A stretch of 53,339 bases of DNA from an uncultured Phycisphaerales bacterium. Lineage in GTDB: Bacteria > Planctomycetota > Phycisphaerae > WQYP01. Position numbers and translations under genes: made by a program. Position 1 is the first letter of the stretch. Every line of letters begins with the position of its first letter. The DNA lies in the NCBI GenBank assembly GCA_903845195.1, contig CAIMWO010000083.1, positions 1 through 53,339 of the forward strand. The letters are read 5' to 3'. This document shows positions 36,659-45,033 of the stretch, in pieces. A model generated the notes under the pieces. The model was not told where the DNA came from, ran no database searches, and saw nothing but the letters and a program-made list of their open reading frames with translations.

Positions 36659-37714
36659 TCACTTCTGCAAAATCGGCAACAGCCGATTCGGTACCTGCAA
36701 TATAATCAGTGACATGCTCGTCGCATAGACCGGTCCGGCTTCGCCCGTCCAGCTCCCATCTGACTGCTGGCGCTTCGCCAGTTCCGCACGTATCGCCGGC
36801 CAGTAGGCTTGCCACGCCTTTCCCCCCGCCATGAACATCGCCTGCGTGGCGTAATAATTTCCATAGAAATAATGGTACTCGCCGCTGTTTTCGCCATTTC
36901 CCGGCAGCCGCTTCATCAGGTATTTCACACCGTTATCGATTTCTTTCCCCTCGTAGATCCCCGCGTAGAACAGGCACGCCACGCCCGCCGCCGAACGCGG
37001 AAACATCGATCCCCGCGAATTCAGCATGTACGCAAATCCCCCGTCCGGCTCCTGCGATTTCTTCACATAATCGATCGCCAGGTCAATCGTCTTCTTCGGC
37101 ACCTTGATCCCCGCATTGCGTGCTGCCCGCAAGGCCATGATTTCGCAGATCGTCACCGAAATATCCGCATCGTTTGGCTCCGGCCGATAGCGCCATCCGC
37201 CTTCCTTGTTCTGCGTCTGCACGATCAAGCGCACGGCCAGCTGCAGCTTTTCCTTTACGTCGGCCCGTTGCGTCTGGCCATAGCACTCGGCCAGAAACAG
37301 GGTCGCAAATCCGTGCCCGTACATCGGCGAACCGTACGCCTGCGACGTGATCAGCCCCGTCTCCTGCGAATTTTTCAGCACGTAATCCAGAATGCGATCC
37401 ACTTCACGCCCGTATTGCCCCTGCCCCGGCATGTTACCGTCCGCCAGAAACGCCAGCCCCGCCAGCGCCGTGATTCCCGTATTGTCGCCGCCGTAAGCAT
37501 TGATGTTCCCCTCTTCCCCCGCATTCTTCGCCAGCCAGGCCAGCCCTTTCTTCACGCGTGCCCGAACATCGCTGTCCAACTCGTCCTTCATCGGCCCCGT
37601 TCCCCCGATCGTCGAGTTCTCCCCGCCTGTGACCGGATCACCCCGCACCGCGGAACCCACCAGCGCTCCGGCGATCACCGCCGCTGTCACCAGATGCAAC
37701 AACCAGTTCCGCAT
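36659..37714 (-). CDS. Secreted prenyltransferase/squalene-cyclase-like toroid protein, copy 1 (351 aa)
   Basis: A signal peptide of about 25 residues (AAVIAGALVGSAVRG) precedes the same repeat architecture as its tandem partner: VKKGLAWLAKNAGEEGN, VRLIVQTQNKEGGWRYRPEP, AIDYVKKSQEPDGGFAYML and KRQQSDGSWTGEAGPVYATS. The central segment from YGHGFATLFLAE to NAGIKVPKKTID is almost residue-for-residue the same in both, showing a fairly recent duplication or gene conversion. It has no visible catalytic motif. Proteins of this type often accompany moxR/vWA clusters in planctomycetes, where they may be client or scaffold proteins; that role is inference. Confidence 0.85.
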   Translation of the reverse strand: MRNWLLHLVTAAVIAGALVGSAVRGDPVTGGENSTIGGTGPMKDELDSDVRARVKKGLAWLAKNAGEEGNINAYGGDNTGITALAGLAFLADGNMPGQGQYGREVDRILDYVLKNSQETGLITSQAYGSPMYGHGFATLFLAECYGQTQRADVKEKLQLAVRLIVQTQNKEGGWRYRPEPNDADISVTICEIMALRAARNAGIKVPKKTIDLAIDYVKKSQEPDGGFAYMLNSRGSMFPRSAAGVACLFYAGIYEGKEIDNGVKYLMKRLPGNGENSGEYHYFYGNYYATQAMFMAGGKAWQAYWPAIRAELAKRQQSDGSWTGEAGPVYATSMSLIILQVPNRLLPILQK

Positions 37715-37717
37715 TCA

Positions 37718-37762
37718 ATCATCCAAATTCTAACTACCAACTTCCAGCCTCGAACTTCCGGG
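37718..37762. repeat. ACTTCCAACTACCAA word spacer
   Basis: The 48-bp gap between two leftward genes iterates AATTCTAACTACCAACTTCCAGC-like words. It begins within a few bases of the upstream stop. Short and degenerate. Confidence 0.45.
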
Positions 37763-38554
37763 TCACTTTTCCCGGTTCGCCTTGCTCAACTCCGCGAGCG
37801 CCTGGTAATACCGATCGATATAGTCCCGGTACGCCGGCAGATACTGTTCGTTCGCGCCCTTCGTGATCGCATCGCGGTCGATCGGCGGCAGATTGCCCCA
37901 CTCGCGTGACTTTTCGTGAATATCCGCTCCATTCGATGATGCCGTCGTGTCGCCGGCCCCCGGAAGCTCCGATCGTTCCGCGGCCGTCGTTCCACCTTGC
38001 CCCTGCCCCTTCGATTGCCCTTGCGACAGCTGCTTTTTTTGTCCCGGTTTAGACCCCTGGCTTGAACTGCTGCTCTGTTGCTGCTGCTTCTTTGCGATCT
38101 CGATCAGTACATCCAGATCCATCACGATCCGCCGCTGCGTTTCCTGCGTGACTTCCCCGGTATCTTTGCCCTTCAGCCGCTCTTCACTCGTGCCCATCCG
38201 CTCGATGGCTTCCTTGAACTTGACCGCAGGATCCGCACTCGCCTGGCCCTTGTTCTCACCTGTCAAATCTTTGACCAGGTCCGCATCATCGACCTTCTTC
38301 ACTGCATCCGGACTGACAATATCATTCTCCGACGGAGCCTTGACCGTATCGGTCCGCACCTCCACCTTCGGCGTCACCGGCTTCTCTGTTGCATTTACTT
38401 TTGGCGCTGTGGTCGGTGCCGGCGGCCCCATCGTCTGATCTTTCGGCCCCAACTGCTGGTCCAACTCATCCGCCCCATACACCTGGCCCCCCATCAGCCC
38501 AGCCGCCATCACCGCTGCCGCGATCCAACTGCCGCTTCGACAAATCTTGCTCAT
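37763..38554 (-). CDS. Secreted low-complexity protein of unknown function (263 aa)
   Basis: Signal peptide about residues 1-28 (ending GQVYGA). The mature chain is mostly disordered: a Pro/Thr/Val-rich part, an acidic helix-forming part (VKFKEAIERMGTSEERLKGKD), a helix with QRRIVMDLDVLIEIAKKQQQQ, then Ser/Gln/Gly-rich sequence (SSSSSQGSKPGQKKQLSQGQ). A C-terminal helical motif WGNLPPIDRDAITKGANEQY followed by YRDYIDRYYQALAELSK recalls the end of other planctomycete proteins encoded beside DUF4175-like genes. No enzymatic motif. It lies between the DUF4175-like gene and the toroid genes and is likely part of the same operon. Confidence 0.75.
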   Translation of the reverse strand: MSKICRSGSWIAAAVMAAGLMGGQVYGADELDQQLGPKDQTMGPPAPTTAPKVNATEKPVTPKVEVRTDTVKAPSENDIVSPDAVKKVDDADLVKDLTGENKGQASADPAVKFKEAIERMGTSEERLKGKDTGEVTQETQRRIVMDLDVLIEIAKKQQQQSSSSSQGSKPGQKKQLSQGQSKGQGQGGTTAAERSELPGAGDTTASSNGADIHEKSREWGNLPPIDRDAITKGANEQYLPAYRDYIDRYYQALAELSKANREK

Positions 38555-38647
38555 ATCAACACCCAGTTACCAAATCACCAAATCCCAAACTTCATAACTC
38601 ATAAGACGCCCAACCATTCTATCCGTTCCAATGAACGAATTACGCGT

Positions 38648-41600
38648 CTATGGTCCTGACATCTTCTCCATCACCTTATTCGCCAGCCCCTTAATCTCAC
38701 CCTGCACCTTCCCCAGCTTCGCCGCCTGATTCTGCGCCTCCGCTTTCTCCGCATCCGTCGGTGCCGTCGCGGCGGCCTTGTCCACGGTCGCGGTCTGCGT
38801 ATTCACGATCAGTTGCATCGCCTTAAGCAATTTCAGTTGGGCGACCGGCGGCACCAACGGCGGTTTGCCTCCACCGCCGCCTCCTCCACCACCGCCCCCC
38901 TTGGCAAATTCGCTCGACTTTTCCTTTTCTTCCTTCAACGCATTGATGATGTCATTGATCCGGTCGATCGCCGTCTGCTGTACCGCTGAAAGCTGCCGCC
39001 CCGTTTGGGCCCGCGACATCTTCTCCCGGCTCTGATCCATGTAATCTGTGATGAGCCCGTTCATCCAGACCACCACCTCATATTCCTTGAGTTTCTCATC
39101 GGCCGAGATCTTCTGAATCAGCTCTTTCAGATCCCGCTGATTGGTTGATAGGCCCGAAAGCGCCAGCAGCCCCGCGCGGTCGATCTGCTTGTCCGCCGCG
39201 TCCAGTCGGCGCAACTCCACGCCTTCCGCCCCGGTTTTCACCGCTTCCTGCCCCTTCTTGATGCCCTCGTACTGCCGGATGAATTCCGCCAGGTCCTTTT
39301 CCTTGAGCTGCTCGTCAACCTTCTTCTTCTGCTCCTCCAACTTCTTGATCGCCGCCTCTAGCGAGGCAATCGCCTGTTCCTCCGGAGGAATCGCCGACGG
39401 CTGCTTCGCGGTGTAGAGCGCCCCGGCTGCCGTACCCATCTGCTCCGCAGCATCCTTCACATCGCCTGCGGCCTTCTTAGCATCCCGCGTGTTCTCCGCC
39501 TTCTTCTGCGTCACAATTGTGTTCTGCTGCGTCCGCTGCTGCCGGTCGCCCAGCACCAGGAATTCTTTTTTTGCCCCCGCCTCGCCAAGCTTTATAGTTT
39601 CAGTGTTGATCTGCTTTTCCTCGGCCGCCAGCGCTTGGAGTTCCTTGAGCAAATCCGCCAGCTGCCGCGAAAGCTGCTCGAGTTGCCGCTGATTCTGCTT
39701 GTCGAGTTCCGATTTCATCTGGTCCAGACCTGCCTGCGCCTGCTGCTGGTTGTTAGAAGACCGCGAACTCTGATTGTTGTTGATGTTTTGCGCCGCATCC
39801 CCCTGTTTCTGCGGCACGCTGGCGCTATCCGAAGCATCCGCCGCCTTCGATAACGACTCCGCACTGGCTGGATCGCTCTGCGAAAGTTGTTGGGACGCCT
39901 TGCGCATCTGTTCCGTCAACCCCGCCGTCTGCCGCGACAGTTCCGCCTGTTTCGCCGCCAGCTTGTCCAACTGCTCTTTCTGATCTTTCGGCAGATCCTC
40001 CGGCTTCGCTCCCGGATTCTTCGCCATCGCCTCGCGCGTCGCCTTGGCGACCTCATCCTGCTTCTTGATGATTTCATCGAGCTTCTGCCGCACCGCCTCA
40101 AAATCCCCCGCCGCTCCCAATTGATTGATCATGCTCTCCATCTTGGCGATCGCTTCCTGCTGCTGCTCGCCTGCTTTGCCTGCCGATTTCGCGGCCTCTT
40201 TGCTCTGCTCGCTCTTCATTTGCTGTGCAGCGGCACTTTCCTGCGCCTTGGAAAGCTCGCTCGCCGCCTTCGGCATGTTGTTCTGCCCGACGTCCTTCAT
40301 GCCCTTCGACACCTCGGCCGCCAGTTTCCCCAGTTCCGACTCCCCCAGTTTGTTCTGCTCAAAATCCTGTTTGATCTGCTCTACCCGCTGCTGGATCGCA
40401 TTGGCCGACGCCGTCTCCTGAGACTGTTGCTGTGCCAACTCCCCAAGCTGCCGCTTCTGCTGCTCCGTGCTCACGCCAGAAGTCTCGATCGCCTTTTGAA
40501 TTGCATCCGTCTGCGCCTTGGTCTGCTCCTGCTGATCCTTCAGATTCTTGATCCGTTCCTTGATCTCGTTCAAATCCTTCCGGCCGCGATCCAGAATTTC
40601 CTCGACGCTCTTGATCTGCAGCGACAGCGGCGCACTCTTCACCCACTCGTGCCGTATCGTTCCCAACTCCGTTATCATGAACGGCCGCGCAGCAGCTTGG
40701 GCAGGGTTCGCGTTCTTTACTTCATAATTGTCCTGGACCGCCACGTAGAAACTCAGCCGCGCGCCTGGCGACAACTTCAACGGCGACAGATCCCACGTGT
40801 ACTCCGCGCTGCCCGTCATTGCGCCGACGGCCGAATCCACCATGCGTTTTTCCCACGGCAAATCCACAGTGAACGCCGGCGCCTCCCCCGGCTTGGCATC
40901 AAACTTCTCCGCTACCAGTTTCAGCCCATCCAACCCCAGATCATCCGTCGCCTGTACCACGATCTTGATCTGGGCGTCCGGCGACCGCTCCACCATTCGC
41001 CGCGGCTCCGTGATTACCACCGACGGCAGTGCGTCCGGCACCACCTCGATCGACATCGTTCCGCCGACGCGATTCTCAAAGCCATCCACATCGCGCATCA
41101 TTGCCCGCACCTGCAGTGGCTGGCGCGCCGTGAAGGAAACCTCCGCGACATCGTCCGCAATCAATCGCTGCGCCACATCCGCCAGCGCCACGTCCACATC
41201 CTTGGCCTGGTCCACAAACCGCACGTCCGGCTGACCCTTCGCATCTTTCCCAAACGCCTTCGTCGACTTGATCCGCAACGTAATCCGCGCACCCTCCACC
41301 GCCCGCCCCGTTTGCGCCAGCAGATCGACCGTCACCGCCGGCGCCGGCTTCGTCGCATCGACAAGATTCTTCACATATGCCGGCGGCTCTATCGAGCCTA
41401 GCAGTTCGCTGACTACCGGCCGCGCAGCCAGACGCACCTTCACCGGCTCCATGTCCGTGTGATCCCCCGCCACCAGGCGCAGATACAATGCCTTGTTCCC
41501 CACCGGTTCAATCGCCCGCTCGTAAAGATAATTCCCGCGCCCCGACTGCTCACGTTGAAACGTCATCAGCTCTTCCGTCTCGCGGCTCTGGGAGTCGCTG

Positions 41601-42310
41601 GACGTATACAACCACACACGCTGATTTTCATATCCGCCACGCGTCACTTTCGCCTGGACCGCGAATTGCTCGCCGATCGGCAGAACCGCCGGCTGTTTGC
41701 CGTCCGGCGTATTCCACGCAAACTCCACGGTCGTCGTTCGCGGCCAGTGTGCATCCGGATCAAACGCAATCCATCGCCCAAAGACAGTCGACGCACTCTG
41801 CGGATTCAGCAACGCCACCAGCGTCGTCACCGCCACCAGCGTCACCGCGACCGCCAGCGATCGATTCGCCATGCGGAAATCGAGCGCATCCTCAAAGCGA
41901 AGACCGGCAGTCTTCGTTTGAGCCGTCTCCACATGGCGTGCCGCAAACGCGTTGCTCCGTGTCGTCCCCGACCGCACAAAATGGACCGCCGATACCAGTT
42001 CGTCCGCCAGATTCTTGTCCAATGCCTCCACCCGGCTCGCCAGAAACTGCTCGGTTAATTTCGTCGAGAGGGGGGTGACCAACTTCCGCCAAACCAGATA
42101 TCCCAAACCTGCCAGCGCCACTACGAGCAGAAATAACCGCGTTGATGACGAAAAATGTACGAGATAATCCCCCACCGCCAGCACCCACAATCCCGCCAAT
42201 GCCGCGGACACGATCAAGCCCGCACCGAATAATCCCAATACCAGCCGCACCCGTCCGCGCAGCCGCGAAATCCGTTCCACCAGCGGATGTCCGGACGTAA
42301 TCTCGGTCAT
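38648..42310 (-). CDS. DUF4175-like giant membrane-anchored coiled-coil protein (1220 aa)
   Basis: Two membrane helices near the N-terminus (about 27-48 GLFGAGLIVSAALAGLWVL and 58-75 RLFLLVVALAGLGYLVW) are followed by a third at about 150-168. Residues about 180-540 are beta-rich, Ig-like (for example SVVITEPRRMVERSPDAQIK). Residues about 555-1080 are a very long Gln/Lys/Ala/Glu-rich coiled coil. A poly-Gly run (about 11 Gly) lies near residue 1135, before a helical end. The layout matches DUF4175-type proteins seen in planctomycete moxR clusters. An envelope-spanning structural or client-holding role is inferred. Long open frames on the opposite strand over the Gln-rich part are composition artefacts. 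Confidence 0.8.
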   Translation of the reverse strand: MTEITSGHPLVERISRLRGRVRLVLGLFGAGLIVSAALAGLWVLAVGDYLVHFSSSTRLFLLVVALAGLGYLVWRKLVTPLSTKLTEQFLASRVEALDKNLADELVSAVHFVRSGTTRSNAFAARHVETAQTKTAGLRFEDALDFRMANRSLAVAVTLVAVTTLVALLNPQSASTVFGRWIAFDPDAHWPRTTTVEFAWNTPDGKQPAVLPIGEQFAVQAKVTRGGYENQRVWLYTSSDSQSRETEELMTFQREQSGRGNYLYERAIEPVGNKALYLRLVAGDHTDMEPVKVRLAARPVVSELLGSIEPPAYVKNLVDATKPAPAVTVDLLAQTGRAVEGARITLRIKSTKAFGKDAKGQPDVRFVDQAKDVDVALADVAQRLIADDVAEVSFTARQPLQVRAMMRDVDGFENRVGGTMSIEVVPDALPSVVITEPRRMVERSPDAQIKIVVQATDDLGLDGLKLVAEKFDAKPGEAPAFTVDLPWEKRMVDSAVGAMTGSAEYTWDLSPLKLSPGARLSFYVAVQDNYEVKNANPAQAAARPFMITELGTIRHEWVKSAPLSLQIKSVEEILDRGRKDLNEIKERIKNLKDQQEQTKAQTDAIQKAIETSGVSTEQQKRQLGELAQQQSQETASANAIQQRVEQIKQDFEQNKLGESELGKLAAEVSKGMKDVGQNNMPKAASELSKAQESAAAQQMKSEQSKEAAKSAGKAGEQQQEAIAKMESMINQLGAAGDFEAVRQKLDEIIKKQDEVAKATREAMAKNPGAKPEDLPKDQKEQLDKLAAKQAELSRQTAGLTEQMRKASQQLSQSDPASAESLSKAADASDSASVPQKQGDAAQNINNNQSSRSSNNQQQAQAGLDQMKSELDKQNQRQLEQLSRQLADLLKELQALAAEEKQINTETIKLGEAGAKKEFLVLGDRQQRTQQNTIVTQKKAENTRDAKKAAGDVKDAAEQMGTAAGALYTAKQPSAIPPEEQAIASLEAAIKKLEEQKKKVDEQLKEKDLAEFIRQYEGIKKGQEAVKTGAEGVELRRLDAADKQIDRAGLLALSGLSTNQRDLKELIQKISADEKLKEYEVVVWMNGLITDYMDQSREKMSRAQTGRQLSAVQQTAIDRINDIINALKEEKEKSSEFAKGGGGGGGGGGGKPPLVPPVAQLKLLKAMQLIVNTQTATVDKAAATAPTDAEKAEAQNQAAKLGKVQGEIKGLANKVMEKMSGP

Positions 42311-42471
42311 GTGCAGCTCCTTCTCTGGGCCCCCTAGCCCCTCTCGTTATAACGTTGCCGCCACCGCGGCAGCGTTACCTTAGACCGCATGCCCATCCCG
42401 CGGTTCCATAGTACCAATTTGGTCTTCGTGATCCTTTGTGTGTTTCGTGTCTTCGTGTTTGCGTCGTAACG
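42311..42471. repeat. Spacer with CACGAAG words (42420-42471) and a GC hairpin
   Basis: Immediately after the stop of the vWA gene the reverse strand reads CGTTACGACGCAAACACGAA, then GACACGAAACACACAAAGGATCACGAAGACC, a CACGAAG block. Nearer the next gene lies a hairpin, AACGTTGCCGC (42351-42361) / GCGGCAGCGTT (42366-42376), with one mismatch. Its position inside the operon suggests processing or partial attenuation, but there is no T-run. Confidence 0.7.
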
Positions 42472-44913
42472 TCAAATCAGCCCCGCCGCCTTCCGCAGCA
42501 GCCACTCCACCGTCGCCAGCACCACGATCAGGATCAGCGCGATCGGCTTCGGCCACAGATCCTCAAAATCACTGAACAGCGTGAATATCGACCGATCCGG
42601 AATCAGCTTCTGCAACTCCTCCCCGCGCCATAGCGGCAGCAACTGCCCCGTCGTCTTGTTCGCCAGCATCGTCAGCGACTCCATGTCCGCCGTCGTCTTC
42701 TCGAACTCCCGGCTCGGCGGCGTAATCTCCATCTCATATGGCGCCACATCGATCGGCAACGTCCCCGGCTGCACTGCCAGCGTAATCGGACCAACTGTCG
42801 TCGCCGTCGTCACGCCCACCAGCCGCTCCTCCACGCCCGGCGCACGGTTCATCAGTATCGATTCCGTCGGCCGCCCCTGCGCGTCGATCACTTGCACCGA
42901 CACCTGCTGCGGGATCTGCCCCACCAGCGTCGGATCGCGCACCTCCATCGACACCCGTATCGGCTGCCCCACCTCCACCCGCGGCGATTCCGCCTGCATC
43001 TCAATTCGCTTGTTCTGCCCCATCGCCTTGTCGCGATACAGCAATCTGCACATTTGCAGCCAGTAACTCTGGAACAGCGGCTCACCCGTATATCGCCGCC
43101 ACCGCCACGTGTCGCAGATTCCCGAAAACAACGTCCGACCGCGTCCATACGGCGCCGTCACCAGCAGGGGCATCGGGCTTCCACCCAGCGAACGCGACGG
43201 ATGCACCGCCAGCACCTCCGCCGAAGGCTTCAACCCCTGCACCGGCTTGAACCAGTACAACTCCGGCAGCTCCGCGACTTGCTTGAGATTCATTTCCGGA
43301 TCATCGAAAAATCGGAACAGATTGCTCTCTCGACCCGCCGCCGTCAGCGCCAAGGTGAACGGCGTATTTTCCGCCGGCGCCATGATCCGTGCCCGCGGAT
43401 CGATTTCATCTGGAATGATCGGCAGCAGCACTTCCAGCGGCGTGCCCTTATAGCTTTCCGGGTTGTACGCGGCCCCCGCGATCCAACCCACTCCGCCCCC
43501 GTTCTTCCGCACGAAATCCACGATCAATCGCTGCTGGCTCGGCGAAAAATAGTTCGGATCCACATCCCCGATCAGAAGCACATCGTACTTATTCAGTTCC
43601 TCGGTCGTCTCCGGAAACCGCGTGATCGGAATGTTCCCTTCCTGCGCATAATTCTCATCCGCCGAAAGCAGCAGCGACGACACTTCGATCGTCTTCTCAC
43701 GCACCAGTTCATTCTTCAAATACCGGTATTCCCATCGCGGATAACCATCCACGTACAGCACTGTGATTTTCGCATCCAGCACATTCGTGTGGCCGGTCAC
43801 GACATTATTCTTCGTGTCCAGCTCTTCCACGCCCGTCGCCGCCACGGGTTCCACCCTGGCGATCAGATCGTATTTCTCCGCTTTGTCGCTGCTCTTCTTC
43901 TCCGGCTTGAACACCAGTTCAATCGGCATCACTTTCTTGCCCGGCTCCAGCAGAAATTCCTTGCTCGCCAGCGGCTGCTCCCCGCCGCCCTGCTGCCGGT
44001 ATAACGTCACCTTCACCTGCGTCGGCCGATCGATTCCCGTCGCCGAGAGCGTCGCCTTCACCGCCACAGGGTCCCGCACAAACGTATTCTCCGGCGCCTG
44101 CAATCCCGCCAGCTTGAAATCCAGCGGCTCATCCGCCTGTCCCAGCGGCAACGAGAACACCTTCACATTCGACCGCTGCGCCAGCGCGATCGCCTGGTCC
44201 AGCCGCGATCCCTTCTCCGTCGTCTGCCCGTCCGTCAGCACCACCACCGCGCTGATCCGCTGCCCCTGCACCGACTGAATCACATCCTGCACCACGCTCG
44301 GCAAATCCGTCGATTCGCCCGTGGGCTTCTCCTTCTTGAGATGCTCGAGCAACCCCGCCACCTGGTCTGCCGAATGAGCCGTTCCAATCAGCTGTGCATG
44401 CGATGACCCATTGTAAATCGCCACATCCTGTACCTGCACGATGTTCCGAATCCACGCCGCCCGCCCCAGCGCATCGACCGCCAATTCATAACGATCCGCC
44501 CGGGGTGCCGTGCCTTCCGGAGTCTTGCTTCCTGGATCCTGCTTCTTACTTTTCTGGAGTATCTCTCTCATCTGCGCATCCTTGCTATAAGGATCCGCCA
44601 GCGTCATCGACATTGAATTATCCACCCACACCGCCACCACCGAGCGCGATCGTTCCTCCCGATCCAGCACCAACTGGGGTTTGCAAAACAAGGCCAGCAT
44701 GGAGATCAGCAATAGCGCCCGGACCACTCCCAGCACCCGCCGGCGCGTCGGCGTCGTCGACTGCTTCTGATATGACCAATATCCGATCGCCGCGAGCACC
44801 AGCGCCGCGGGGAAAATCCACCCCGGCTGCTCTATCGCAAAATGAAACCGCGTCCCCGTGGTGATTTTCACCCGTTGGAGCGAGAAAAGAAATTCAAGAA
44901 ACTTCTGCAGCAT
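42472..44913 (-). CDS. Membrane protein with vWA and glutamine-amidotransferase-like domains (813 aa)
   Basis: N-terminal helices (about 28-46 and 63-80) are followed by a vWA domain whose metal site reads VWVDNSMSM (DxSxS type). Next is a beta-sandwich part (about 280-400) and a class I GATase-like Rossmann domain (about 410-560: VLYVDGYPRWEYRYLKNEL, DVLLIGDVDPNYF, GGGVGWIAGAAYNPE) without an evident catalytic Cys, then a C-terminal beta domain and a last membrane helix (IALILIVVLATVEWLL). This is the usual partner of BatA-type proteins in MoxR clusters. It likely displays the vWA domain at the membrane and interacts with the MoxR ATPase; the mechanism is unproven. Confidence 0.85.
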   Translation of the reverse strand: MLQKFLEFLFSLQRVKITTGTRFHFAIEQPGWIFPAALVLAAIGYWSYQKQSTTPTRRRVLGVVRALLLISMLALFCKPQLVLDREERSRSVVAVWVDNSMSMTLADPYSKDAQMREILQKSKKQDPGSKTPEGTAPRADRYELAVDALGRAAWIRNIVQVQDVAIYNGSSHAQLIGTAHSADQVAGLLEHLKKEKPTGESTDLPSVVQDVIQSVQGQRISAVVVLTDGQTTEKGSRLDQAIALAQRSNVKVFSLPLGQADEPLDFKLAGLQAPENTFVRDPVAVKATLSATGIDRPTQVKVTLYRQQGGGEQPLASKEFLLEPGKKVMPIELVFKPEKKSSDKAEKYDLIARVEPVAATGVEELDTKNNVVTGHTNVLDAKITVLYVDGYPRWEYRYLKNELVREKTIEVSSLLLSADENYAQEGNIPITRFPETTEELNKYDVLLIGDVDPNYFSPSQQRLIVDFVRKNGGGVGWIAGAAYNPESYKGTPLEVLLPIIPDEIDPRARIMAPAENTPFTLALTAAGRESNLFRFFDDPEMNLKQVAELPELYWFKPVQGLKPSAEVLAVHPSRSLGGSPMPLLVTAPYGRGRTLFSGICDTWRWRRYTGEPLFQSYWLQMCRLLYRDKAMGQNKRIEMQAESPRVEVGQPIRVSMEVRDPTLVGQIPQQVSVQVIDAQGRPTESILMNRAPGVEERLVGVTTATTVGPITLAVQPGTLPIDVAPYEMEITPPSREFEKTTADMESLTMLANKTTGQLLPLWRGEELQKLIPDRSIFTLFSDFEDLWPKPIALILIVVLATVEWLLRKAAGLI

Positions 44914-44924
44914 AACTCACGAAC

Positions 44925-45033
44925 AATAGAAAATGGAAAATGAAAAATTAAAAAACCAGACATCTCCGATGGTGCTTGCCATTTCTGCGATACCCCTTTT
45001 TCTATTCTCTATTTTCCATTTTCTATTTTTCAT
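44925..45033. repeat. Inverted pair of GAAAATGG words between two genes
   Basis: Left arm 44925-44941 and right arm 45011-45027 are exact 17-bp reverse complements (AATAGAAAATGGAAAAT), with looser similarity beyond, enclosing 69 nt. The right arm touches the TGA stop of the BatA-type gene (45030-45032) and the left arm is about 12 nt before the start of the next gene. It is far more AT-rich than its surroundings. Confidence 0.8.

Noticed and set aside
39887..41401. A 504-codon Arg/Leu-rich open frame opposite the DUF4175-like gene
   Set aside because: Arises from the complement of Gln/Lys/Glu-rich codons; no ribosome site and no domain.
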